This document shows, in pieces, positions 1 to 9,646 of a stretch of DNA of 64,000 nt; within the stretch, counting starts at the first letter, position 1; every line of letters begins with the position of its first letter. Source of the DNA: Xenosphaeropsis pyriputrescens (lineage: Eukaryota; Ascomycota; Leotiomycetes; Phacidiales; Phacidiaceae); contig JAGKQE010000114.1 of NCBI GenBank assembly GCA_022609375.1, positions 1-64,000 on the forward strand. The letters run 5' to 3'. Made by a program: the position numbers and the translations under genes. The notes under the pieces are model-generated. The model was not told the DNA's origin. It searched no databases and worked only from the letters and a program-made list of their open reading frames with translations.

Positions 1-1150
1 AAATTTACTTATTTTTATTTTTATAGTATAATAGAGTATAGGGTGTTGCTTCTTGATAATAAAAATCTAGTAATAAGATAAAGCTTAGCTTCTAAACTTA
101 TAGAATTTAGATTTTAAAGGGTTACTATAATATAAAATTCTAAAGAAATATTAATACAAAGAGGATAAGTTTAGGTATAGAATTAGTAAAGGGCAAGACT
201 TTCTAAGGGGCACTATACTTACCTAAGTCCTATAATAAACCTTCTAAAATTTTAATATAGCCTTAAGAATACTACCTATAATTAATTAGAGCTATAAATT
301 TATAACAATTATATCCTTTCTAATTAACTTGTAGCTTTGATAAACTACAAAGCTCTAAATAATATTAATACTCTAGATAATTCTATAGTCTTTAACAACT
401 AACCCTATTATACAAAACAGGCAAACAAGAGATCAACTTACTAGATTCTTATTATAGCTCTAGATTGGAGCTATATAGTGTAGTAGCTATCATTGGTATA
501 ATTTCTAGAGTAGGAGATACACTGTAAGGAGGTCAAGGGCATAGCAAATTGAGTACGAGGACTAAGTGTATTATTGGCCTCACTTGAACGTTAATCGGAA
601 TATATCACTAAGCGGCCATGTGTTTTATTTTTATTTTTAGCAGTTACTCTTGGAATTGTATGGAGCCTGCGTGTACTTGTCGATCTAAGTTTTGTTGGAA
701 ATGGTTATTATAAGTCTCTTGAGTCGAAACCAACGGCGGAATCTACATTGTGCCTGAAAGTGTTCGATCAAGAAGAGGTGTAAGACCATTCTCTCATCTA
801 CCCTTTCCTAGGGAATGGTCACCTCGAGCTGCTCGAGTATACACTCGACAGGCAGGGTAAAATTGAACATCGGAGACTCCACGAAGAACTCCTTGCGATC
901 CAATTGTAACAATCTTGGGTAGCGACTTGACTAGCTGCCACTCAAGACGTACCCAGAGATGTGCCTGTCTTCTGAGAGAACCTATATACTTTATTGGCTA
1001 ACAAGTGTTTATGAGGACATATGGTGTGAAGATCAAGTGTATGAAAATGAGGAGCAACTGGCGACTAGAGCTGTATAACATCCACGCACTTTTCGATCAC
1101 ATATTAGCAACTTCGCGTATTATACCACAATACCTATCTAGGATATAAAG
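1..1150. other. AT-rich, gene-free block (degenerate repeat-like)
   Basis: No credible gene is seen. The first 480 bases are dominated by T, A and TA steps, with very frequent TAG/TAA-type trinucleotides on both strands and very few CG steps. Composition rises towards normal after about 530, but no long frame appears before the PRCC-like gene. This pattern resembles repeat DNA mutated by RIP in Pezizomycotina. No terminal repeats or transposase motifs could be recognised, so the source element is unknown. Confidence 0.5.
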
Positions 1151-1264
1151 CACATCTATACATCTACACAACTAGTGTGAATATTAATTGTTATATATTG
1201 AGATTTTGCTCTGATTATCGACAGGGTATCATAAATTTCCAAGTTTTTCTCGGCCGTCCAGCTT

Positions 1265-2440
1265 CTACCATCCATAGCGACTACTGGCTTCAGCCCTGTT
1301 ATTTTTCCCCTTTGCAAAACTCTCCTCCAAGGCATCCTTTTGACTTGCAGCAGCGTTAATGAGCTGCTTGAGATTGTGTTTTCCTGGTGCAATAGCCCGA
1401 ACTGGATTGTGTACTGCCTGCTCGCCTGCCGCCCGCAGCTCCTCATTGTGTTGATATTCTTGATCCGTATTGAAGTTGATGACTCGATGTGCTGTCTGAG
1501 CCCCATTCTGTGAATGTTTCTGCCGTCCAAAGAGCTGTCGTCTCTCAGCGGCGGAAAGGTTGAGATCAGAAGCTATGTCATCAAGAGATTGAGATGCAGT
1601 GGCGTTGCTTGTGTTTTGTCCGAATACTGTCTGGCTCGAGAAGTCTGCATCGTTTGGGATTGTGGCAGTAGAATCTACGCCTGGTTGAACCAGCGATTCG
1701 TATATGATCGGCCGATATTCTCCAGTGCTGAGAGGAGCGATAGATGAAGGTTCCGAGTTCATTGAAAAGAGGCTGACCTTGGGGCGGTGTTTCGGCTTTA
1801 TATCCTCTGTAGCGGTGGTCGATAAGTCTTGCGGTTTGCTATTGGAAGCGCTTGAAACGCCTGTAGGTTGTCTATTGACCTTCTTGGCCGGCTTTCGTGC
1901 AACAGAAAGGGGTCTGAACATGGTGGGCTTCCCCACAAGTTTGACTTCCTCCTCTGGTTTCGCAGATGGCTCAGAGCGGTTCGGTGGTGGGAGACTGAGA
2001 CCTCCATGTCCTGGCCGCGACTGCTCACTTTCCACCTCTTCCTCTGTAGTACTGTAATATACTGGCTCGGCGTCTCTACTGAACCCTGGTGAAGCACCGG
2101 TCTTCAAGCTCACGCCTGCAGCAAGTCCTCCTTGGCGCGTAGTGCTACCACTCCCGAGTCCACCACCGGATGTGACAGGACCACTTCGTTTGGGCGCAGG
2201 AAGAAAGCTATTGAAACCACCAAAGGCTCCACCGCCTATCTTTGCCCGCTTCGCCGGAGGCCCGTCAACTTTCACATCTGCGACTGTAGTCTGTGGTAAT
2301 GAGATCTTGATTTTTCCAGGATTTGAGCGGTCGACAACTTTTTGGAATGCTGGTTTCGTAGAATTGTTTGTAGATGGTTTGCTTGGCTGAGTAGTGTCAG
2401 CATCAGACTCATCAGAGTCGGAGTAGTCCACCAAAGCCAT
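1265..2440 (-). CDS. PRCC-like nuclear protein
   Basis: A single-exon gene of 391 aa. The first ATG opens an acidic serine-rich start (MALVDYSDSDESD), a signature of this family. The middle is disordered and rich in Ser, Pro and Gly, with a basic stretch (residues about 60-70) that may be a nuclear signal. The C-terminal region (about 290-391) carries the conserved block of PRCC proteins: DLNLSAAERRQLFGRQ, then a helical segment with HNLKQLINAA, and the end SSRYGW. In animals PRCC is a spliceosome-associated or mitotic-checkpoint-linked nuclear protein; the fungal role is less defined, so the function is inferred from family only. It is divergent from AVO1 with 450 bp between start codons. 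No intron is needed to complete the family's C-terminus. Confidence 0.85.
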   Translation of the reverse strand: MALVDYSDSDESDADTTQPSKPSTNNSTKPAFQKVVDRSNPGKIKISLPQTTVADVKVDGPPAKRAKIGGGAFGGFNSFLPAPKRSGPVTSGGGLGSGSTTRQGGLAAGVSLKTGASPGFSRDAEPVYYSTTEEEVESEQSRPGHGGLSLPPPNRSEPSAKPEEEVKLVGKPTMFRPLSVARKPAKKVNRQPTGVSSASNSKPQDLSTTATEDIKPKHRPKVSLFSMNSEPSSIAPLSTGEYRPIIYESLVQPGVDSTATIPNDADFSSQTVFGQNTSNATASQSLDDIASDLNLSAAERRQLFGRQKHSQNGAQTAHRVINFNTDQEYQHNEELRAAGEQAVHNPVRAIAPGKHNLKQLINAAASQKDALEESFAKGKNNRAEASSRYGW

Positions 2441-2890
2441 GTTGATTTGCTGATGTGAATTCCCGAGACTGCAATGTTGTCTTTGGTCGGATTTATTTCG
2501 AAGTCAAGTTGAATTAGCCTCAGCCTTGAAGCCGAGGCGGAGGCGGGCAGACACGCGCTAAAGTGGCAAGAGGACGAACCCTTGACACGCTTTTTAGTAC
2601 ACACCATGCGCGGGGGTAGGATAACGCGTAAGGCTGAAGATAAAGTACTTGTAGATGCCCCCAGAACATCCCTCGGCCATCATAGTCGAAGGCGACCTAC
2701 TCATACTCAAAACATCAACGATACAACAAAACAAACACAACAGGAGCGCCTATAGACATCAAGTTCGCTACGTGGTACCTATGCAGTATGCCATGAAGAA
2801 GTCATCTCTTGGTGATTGAAAGTGTTCATCACCCTTTAAACAATCAACAATTAACAATCAACACTCACACACCTACCTACCTACCTAAGC
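2441..2890. promoter_or_regulatory. Divergent promoter interval between the PRCC-like gene and AVO1
   Basis: This 450-bp gene-free stretch lies between two start codons that point apart, so it should hold both promoters. Just upstream of the AVO1 ATG is a run of four ACCT-type repeats (2871-2887). No TATA box or factor site can be assigned with confidence. Confidence 0.4.
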
Positions 2891-5466
2891 ATGTCGGTCA
2901 TTCAAGTAGAGGAGTATGTAATGCGTGCTATGGTACCCAGCGTTCACCTTCTCCTGGGGCACTTGCTCACACATACATAGTCTGGTATCTTACCAACTCC
3001 GATCGAATTACCTGGATACCATTAAAGACGGCGTTGGCGAACGTCTGATCACGATCAATGATGCATTCCTCAACACCCCCGGCTTCAAGGCTGCTGGATG
3101 GCGTCCTGACCCGACATACATAAAACGCATACACTCTCCGCCGATACCAACGGCTGTCGCTTCGGAATATTTTCAAGCACCGCCGCGTTCAGCTGGCCTG
3201 CCGTCTGGTGTCATAGAAGATGAGCTTGATGAAGGCGGAATGGTCACTGGTGGCGGCGCTGGGGATACCGTTGGGCTTGGAGTACACCCAAAGAGGCGTA
3301 GACGTCGCGAACAGATGGAAGAGGAAGACAGCAGTGATCTGAGCGATGATAGTGATGAAGATGGGGACCAGCGAGCAGCACAACAGATTAAATTTGCCAA
3401 AATGCCTGTTCGTATGCGTTCTGGATCATCACCAATTCGAGAATCTTCAGCCAAGGGCACACCCTCAATAGCAATACCAGTACCAGCTCGGCAGGGGGGT
3501 ATTCAGGCGCGGAGAGGCTCACAACCGGCGATAGAGGCTGTCAAAGAGCGGGCACGAAGAGATACGGTCACGAGTAGTGAAATGTCTTCTGAGAACGAAT
3601 TAGATGCCAGTGTTGGAAAGAGAAGTACCAGAGGTGGCACGAGAGCTGGTAGGAGCATCACCAAGCAAGTTTCAGACCCCAATGTCGGTGTGAAGAGGCA
3701 AGAGAGTGATCTTTTGGAGGAGGAGGAGGAGGAGGAGGATGGCTATTCTGATGCTTCGGATATGTCTTCGGCATTTGCGGGCAGTATCGACTCTGCATCT
3801 ATGCTGGACAGTGTCGGACAGCCTATGGCATCATCTCCAGCTGCTCATGTTGTTGGCACTCTTCCACGACAGCTTAATCGAGTGTCGCCCAGAAAATCCA
3901 AACCTGCACCCCCAGTCCTTCAAGCATTGCCACCGCCCAGACCGATTAGTATGATACAACCAAAGAGTCTTTTATCAGCGGCAATCAAAGCGAAACGAAC
4001 CAAAGCAGCAATGCCGTTTGAAAGCTTTGCATCAATGTCTGGACAAGGTGATCCAAATCCACTGACCCTACGTATATGGGCACCTTTTACGCAGTCATCC
4101 TCTAAATATTACGAGGTTCTGATTCGGCGCACTATTCATGCTGGCGAATCAGGAGATCGGCAAGTCACCGTAGCAGATCTGATAGGTCTTAGTCTATGGA
4201 GATATTACGAAGAGAAACTAGAGCCTCCAATTGCCCCTGAAAAGCTGAATGTCAATCGATGGACTTTGCGGTTGGTTGAGGATGAAGAAGTTGATTACGA
4301 TTTCCCTGCACTGGAGCGCACAAAACCTGTGGTGTCTTTTACTACAGTCAACAATCGTGCAGCAAGATCGAGATCGAATTCAAAAACTTATGATGAGTTT
4401 GCACTTGTCGAGGCAACAGACGAGCAATTTCAGCAGAACCAAGCTGCTACTCCTCAATTCCAACAGGAGTCGGTCGCCGAATCCGTGGAGGATGACTTGG
4501 GGATCAGGGGCATGCCTCAACCAGTGCAGTCTACTGTAGTTGCTTCAACACAACCCAAGCAAAATCCCCTTCTTACAACCATGTCTGCATATCGACAAAA
4601 TTCGACACTTGCAGACCTTCCAACAACCCCCACGCAACAGGGACCTATGCGGCATGGGGTCCAGAAACTTTTACGCATACACATTCATTCTTCTGACATT
4701 GCAGCTGATCAGATGATGACTGTGGAAAGTACCACGGATACATATCTGGCAGAGGTATTGGATATTATTTGCAAGAGAAGACAACTCGATAAAGCTGCTC
4801 ATGTACTGAAATTGACTGGATCTGGCACCGTAGTTCTCCTTGATCGCACCGTAGAGTCAATAGGAAATCGCACGGAACTTGATCTGGTTCGACGCCGATT
4901 CGCAACAGATGGACCCTTGACGATGACGGGATCTCCTGGTACAAATCCTTTCACGAAGTCACCTATGCTTGTCGATGGACCTGCGACGCGCAAAAAGAAG
5001 GGTCAAGTGGTTGGCAATCATCCTTTAGCTCGTGAAAGTGTGAAGCAAGATGAGGTCGGTAGTGCCAACTACAGAAAATACACAGTTTGGAGAAAGCAGC
5101 CTATGCGGTTTGTGGGTATGAATGAGAGGATTTTAGCCATCGATGGAGAGTATCTACATATTATGCCCGGAGGAACTGGCAAAACGATGTTTGAGGGTCA
5201 AGGAAAAACGACTACTGTTCATTTCAGCAATGTAGTAGGGTGTAAGGTCACAAGGAGACATCCGACCAATTTCAAAGTAAGTTATATATGGGTGCTCTTG
5301 ACTATCCACTTTACTAGAGCGTTTTGTTTTCTAACGTCCCTCAAAGGTGGTGGTCTATAAAGCTACCGAAACAAAACGCTATGACTTTGAGGCGAAAAGT
5401 GCCAATGAAGCTGCTGAAATAGTATTTGAGATCAAGAAGGGGATATCGCCTTATCATGATATCTGA
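2891..5466 (+). CDS. AVO1: TORC2 subunit Avo1/Sin1
   Basis: Exons 2891..2913, 2981..5276 and 5347..5466 give 812 aa. Exon 1 encodes only seven codons and part of the eighth; joining it to exon 2 gives MSVIQVEDLVSYQLR and DGVGERLI, the typical fungal Sin1 N-terminus. The next 340 residues are mostly acidic and disordered, with a poly-Glu run near 265. The CRIM domain, which in this family recruits TORC2 substrates, spans about 354-485. A ubiquitin-like (RBD-type) domain follows at about 567-650, and a PH domain at about 704-812. The PH domain's last strand and helix lie in exon 3, after a phase-0 intron. Avo1/Sin1 is an essential TORC2 component at the plasma membrane controlling AGC kinases such as Ypk1/Gad8. 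Domain order matches the family fully. Confidence 0.93.
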
Positions 5467-6566
5467 TTCGACTTGGGGGAGTAAAGCAACGAGGGAGTCC
5501 ATGTGGATTCATGAGCCCAGATGGTGGTTGGCCGCCTCTGACAATCATTCAATCACCAGCGCGTTGTACATCAATCCGGGTGAAATAGAGATTGTTTTGT
5601 ATATCGAGTTGGTTCCAAGTTAATGCAAATCCAAGCTACCAAGTACCATTTCCTCGGAGAGATATACCAATTTCTAGTAAGGCGGAGATGTCATGCCATC
5701 GCCAACATGATCAGTCCTCCTGCAGCCTGTCAGAAGCATAAAATCAAGAATATAACGATTGAATAGAGAGCTATCTGCTCATAGGCACTGTATTCTCGTT
5801 CGCGGTACACCTACTATATATTTTACTTAGCATTACTGTATCAGCTCGTGACCCCTTCTGATTTCCATCCTTGCTTGTACTTCCATACCTGAATAACTGA
5901 AACTCACTACACTTGCATCAATGACTTTGCCATGCAACGCAGAATGGCAGTCCGATGCCCAGCTTTTCATGGACTTGTATCACATCCAACAAGTAGCTCA
6001 AGCATTCATTTCCCTGTCGGTGTAACATGTCCTATTCTATACCTTGGACACTTACACACACCAAAGCATGTGATATTCAAGATCGCATAGTACGAAAGCA
6101 TCAGGATCAAGTTGCCGATGCCATAATGTCAAAACATAACACAAATCAAAGCCGCCATGATATTTGATTCCAGACTCTATTAGTGCATACAAATTGCCGT
6201 CTAAGCACCATACATATAATAAAAAAAGAGTCAAGCCTGTACCGGAGTTGTATTCCTAACCCTAACCCCGACCATAAACACCGACCAGCTAATTAGCCCC
6301 TACACCATCCCCCCATGGGATCATGCAATGTAATGCCCCTTGCCCTTTTGAAAGCCCCTCCCATGTCGGGCATGCGGGGTAGAAGAAATATAATGCCCTG
6401 ATCTACCGTGGCTCAAAGATACTCCAAACACCCTAGGACTATGTACAACAGGAGGAAACGGAAATCCCTCTGTATGGAAATTCAAACAAAGTGTGGAGAT
6501 GTGCCCATCTCTACGTACGAACGCTGATGTTCATTACATATGATGTGCACTCCAGGACATAACTGC
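5467..6566. other. Intergenic interval between convergent AVO1 and the DUF3431 gene
   Basis: A 1.1-kb stretch with no supported gene; it should contain the two 3' UTRs. At 6256-6271 there are two tandem CCCTAA-type units, resembling a very short interstitial telomere repeat. Nothing else is recognised. Confidence 0.4.
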
Positions 6567-7850
6567 TTAGAAGCCATCTCCTTCGGCCCAAGGCCGTCCA
6601 GCCTCCTCAGCGCGATTGCGGGGGTCGTCACCGCGTTCGATGGCTGCTGTCTTCCTGGTTTCGAGGTCCATCTCGAGCTGCGAGATCTCCTGCTCGAGCT
6701 GCACATCTCTTCCCCACTCCGGCACCTCGAACGAGTGCGCTTCATCCAAGCGTCCATCTTCCAGGGCCATCTTTATGAGGTCATCCATGCGGTGCCACTC
6801 GCGGAGTTCATCTTCGAGGCCGCGTTTCCGCCACAACATCTCGTACCATTGGTTGTAGTTGTCTTCGTTACCGAAACAGAGGCCGTAGCCATCGCAGTAG
6901 CATACGTGCTGCAGTGGGCAGTGCACGTTTTGGCCGGTGAAGACGTATTGCCAGATGTACTCCCATACTCGGCCGCTGATGTAGTCTGACAGCGGTGTGC
7001 GCAGAAGCCAGTCTCGGTAGAAGACGTAACGTGAGAGGGGCAGAGAGCGGAGGCGATCTCGAGAGATGGCGAATTGAGCACAACATGGCTGGGCAAGCAC
7101 ATTTGGAATAGGATCCAGGGGAAACAGTTCACTCCAACTCTTAGCCAAGATGACCTCCTCCTGTTTGTTCACATCCTCCTCGACGGTCCCCGGGTGCATC
7201 CAATCCGGGCATCCAGGATTCCAGTGACATCTTAAATTCATGTAACCTTCTCTCTGTACCCTCTCCGCACTCAGTCTCTTGATCATTTCCACAGCATCGT
7301 TTCCCATTATATCATTGTTGTGCCATGTCCAGCGGTGAGCATGCATGAACATGTTCACATCTGCAAGCTCATCGTAGTGCTCGATAATGTAAGATAGGTA
7401 GATCATAACCTCGTGACCCTTGTTCTTCGGCGGATGGTATGTCGCGGTGGGGTCGTCGGCCACATAGATTCTGGTCTGGAGAAGATTGGAATGGAGCATC
7501 TCATGCAGGTTTTCCTCAATCCATTCCACTCCTTCGTCTCGCATGCGTGGAATGATGAGCGCCTTCGTATAGTTCGACCCAAGCGGCTTGAGTGTGCCGG
7601 GTCGGAAGTTACTCAGAAAATCCTTGGTACTGCTTTCTCCAAACGATCCCGAGTTCCCCTGTGATGCAGCTTCAGCGCCACTGGTCGCGCTTTCGGCGTT
7701 GGATTCCTCAATTGCTTCTTCGCCGAGGCCTATCTTTTCGAGGGGAAAGGAGCGCCATGATTCACGCGCGGTGAGCGAGTGAAACAATAGGACGATGAGA
7801 ACAATGGACGTGACGGCGAGGAGCGGTACCAGACGTTTCGGTATCGACAT
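6567..7850 (-). CDS. DUF3431 type II membrane protein
   Basis: A single-exon gene of 427 aa starting at the first ATG. Residues about 7-28 form one hydrophobic segment (LVPLLAVTSIVLIVLLF) after a short basic end, consistent with a signal anchor and a lumenal C-terminal domain. A disordered linker follows to about residue 85. The conserved DUF3431 domain occupies about 88-330; visible hallmarks are ALIIPRMRDE, the Asp-rich YVADDP, IIEHYDELADVNMFMHAHR and CAQFAISRDR. The tail is Glu-rich and probably coiled coil. DUF3431 proteins are widespread in fungi and resemble Golgi glycosyltransferases in layout, but I know of no established enzymatic activity. Function therefore stays open. Confidence 0.85.
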   Translation of the reverse strand: MSIPKRLVPLLAVTSIVLIVLLFHSLTARESWRSFPLEKIGLGEEAIEESNAESATSGAEAASQGNSGSFGESSTKDFLSNFRPGTLKPLGSNYTKALIIPRMRDEGVEWIEENLHEMLHSNLLQTRIYVADDPTATYHPPKNKGHEVMIYLSYIIEHYDELADVNMFMHAHRWTWHNNDIMGNDAVEMIKRLSAERVQREGYMNLRCHWNPGCPDWMHPGTVEEDVNKQEEVILAKSWSELFPLDPIPNVLAQPCCAQFAISRDRLRSLPLSRYVFYRDWLLRTPLSDYISGRVWEYIWQYVFTGQNVHCPLQHVCYCDGYGLCFGNEDNYNQWYEMLWRKRGLEDELREWHRMDDLIKMALEDGRLDEAHSFEVPEWGRDVQLEQEISQLEMDLETRKTAAIERGDDPRNRAEEAGRPWAEGDGF

Positions 7851-9646
7851 AGTATCCTTTCTCTTTATAAGCTTTGAGCTTCTTGATTCTTCGTAGTGTA
7901 TGATAACGACGGGGCGAAGCTTGCTTGGCGCAAATGCGCCTACTTTATGATGTTACAATGAGAAAGCTATGAGCATAAGGGTCAGTCAATCGGTTGTAAT
8001 TCTGGTGCTCCATATGCTTGGACGTCTGTCATAACAGGGAGGAGTAGAGGAGTAAAGGTCTTGCGCGCGTAAACATACCGGTCCGATGCTGGATTGAATA
8101 ACATTTGGGAGAAAGAAGGGGATTTTGAAGCTGTGAGGCCCTTCTTTTGATACTTGAAATCAACAAGGTAGGCTTGAAAAGTCGTAGACTTATGACTTAT
8201 GACTATGACTATGATTGAAGATGGACACTTTGTGGAATAAGTGAAAGCAGAAGAGTGAGCTGAAAGGAACAAGTGGATCACAACACGGGAGTGCAGCGCT
8301 GGAGGATTGTATCGCAGTAATAGTAGTGGTAGTAACTAAGTAGTAACACTTAACACTTGTTACTACTTACTTGTCCCCTAGAGCTCTAGGATGACGGTGT
8401 AAGCTCCACCAAAGAATGCTTTTTAGATCTTAGAAAGCTTAAGTGCGAAGCCTCAAAGACATTAAAGGGTCTAAAGGGGGTCAGAAAGGACTAAATAGGG
8501 ATATTTTTGATTGGCCAAGTGAGGGTGACATGTACTTGTACAAGTATGTAACAGAATAGATGAAACACTTGTGTCTGAATGTAGAAATGATGAGCTGAGT
8601 ATAGAAATAGAAATGAAAATGTATGTATGGGGTGATATCAATATATATATATATATACATGGTGAATAACCTCCCAAGTCGACATCAGATGTTGATGGCT
8701 TGTATTCTACCTATGTACATATATGTACCTCATATAATTCTGTACTGTACTGTATTGTAAGTACTGTACAAGTACTACTTATGGATGGCCATGAATCTGA
8801 ATATACCAAACCCACCCAGTTTCACCATTGCCTATCGTCTATCTGAATCCTCTGACGATCCCCCTTCGCATCATCACCAGAGTGGAGTGAACACGACACG
8901 GTCGAGTCTAAGAATGTGGAGAAGGAATAGAAGTCGCGAATTGAAGATGCAAGATGCAAGATACAAAGCAATACCATACGATTTCCGAGTCTCATCTCTC
9001 TACAAGTGATATACGGATTCAACATCTCGACTTGACGGTGGATTCCTGTGAGCACGGAGTGGTTGGTCAGCCCTGCTTCGTCTCAATGTCAACAACAACG
9101 GCTCTCATCATTTGCGACGAGCCTCACAACAACAAGCCTCGAATCAAGCCACGCGGCAATGAGCTTCGCCTTGTTAGGTACACACGCAGAAGTATCGTAC
9201 GTACCTACTACCTACACTGTGTATCTCAAGTTGTTGATCATTTACCGTTCCCCAGAGCAGCGGACACTGTAATAAGCCGCAGTGCAGTCGAAAGAATGCT
9301 CCACGGAACGGGAACTTCACGGCGGCAGAGATCGATCCCTCTCGGGCGAGGGCTGTGATCCATGCCAACCGCAAAAAATGTTACGACGAGGAGCATGTAA
9401 GGTGAGTGAGCAAGGTGTTAGGTAGCAAATCACACAATGTTAGTGTTCATGAGTAGATAATATAGTATAGGTACATCTCCTGGAGCAAAATGATTCCATG
9501 GAACGCCGCCTCTCCCTCCGTCCCACCAAAGAAAGAAAAAAAGAAAAAAAACTCCTTTCCATGGGCAAGGAGTCAGTCCACAAATGCATGGCCGACCATA
9601 AACGCCATTCTTGCCCACCGAAACCAACCACAAAATCTCACTCTCA
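7851..9646. other. Intergenic interval upstream of the DUF3431 gene
   Basis: About 1.8 kb without a supported gene. It holds the promoter of the DUF3431 gene and the 3' region of the RGS-LOV gene. An inverted repeat with 12-bp arms is at 8337-8369. A short TA dinucleotide run lies near 8641-8656. Open frames here are short and lack family features. Confidence 0.4.
8337..8369. repeat. Inverted repeat, 12-bp arms, 9-bp loop
   Basis: The left arm 8337-8348 and right arm 8358-8369 are exact reverse complements around a 9-base spacer. Single-stranded DNA or RNA would form a stable hairpin. No protein factor or element end is recognised. Confidence 0.7.
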
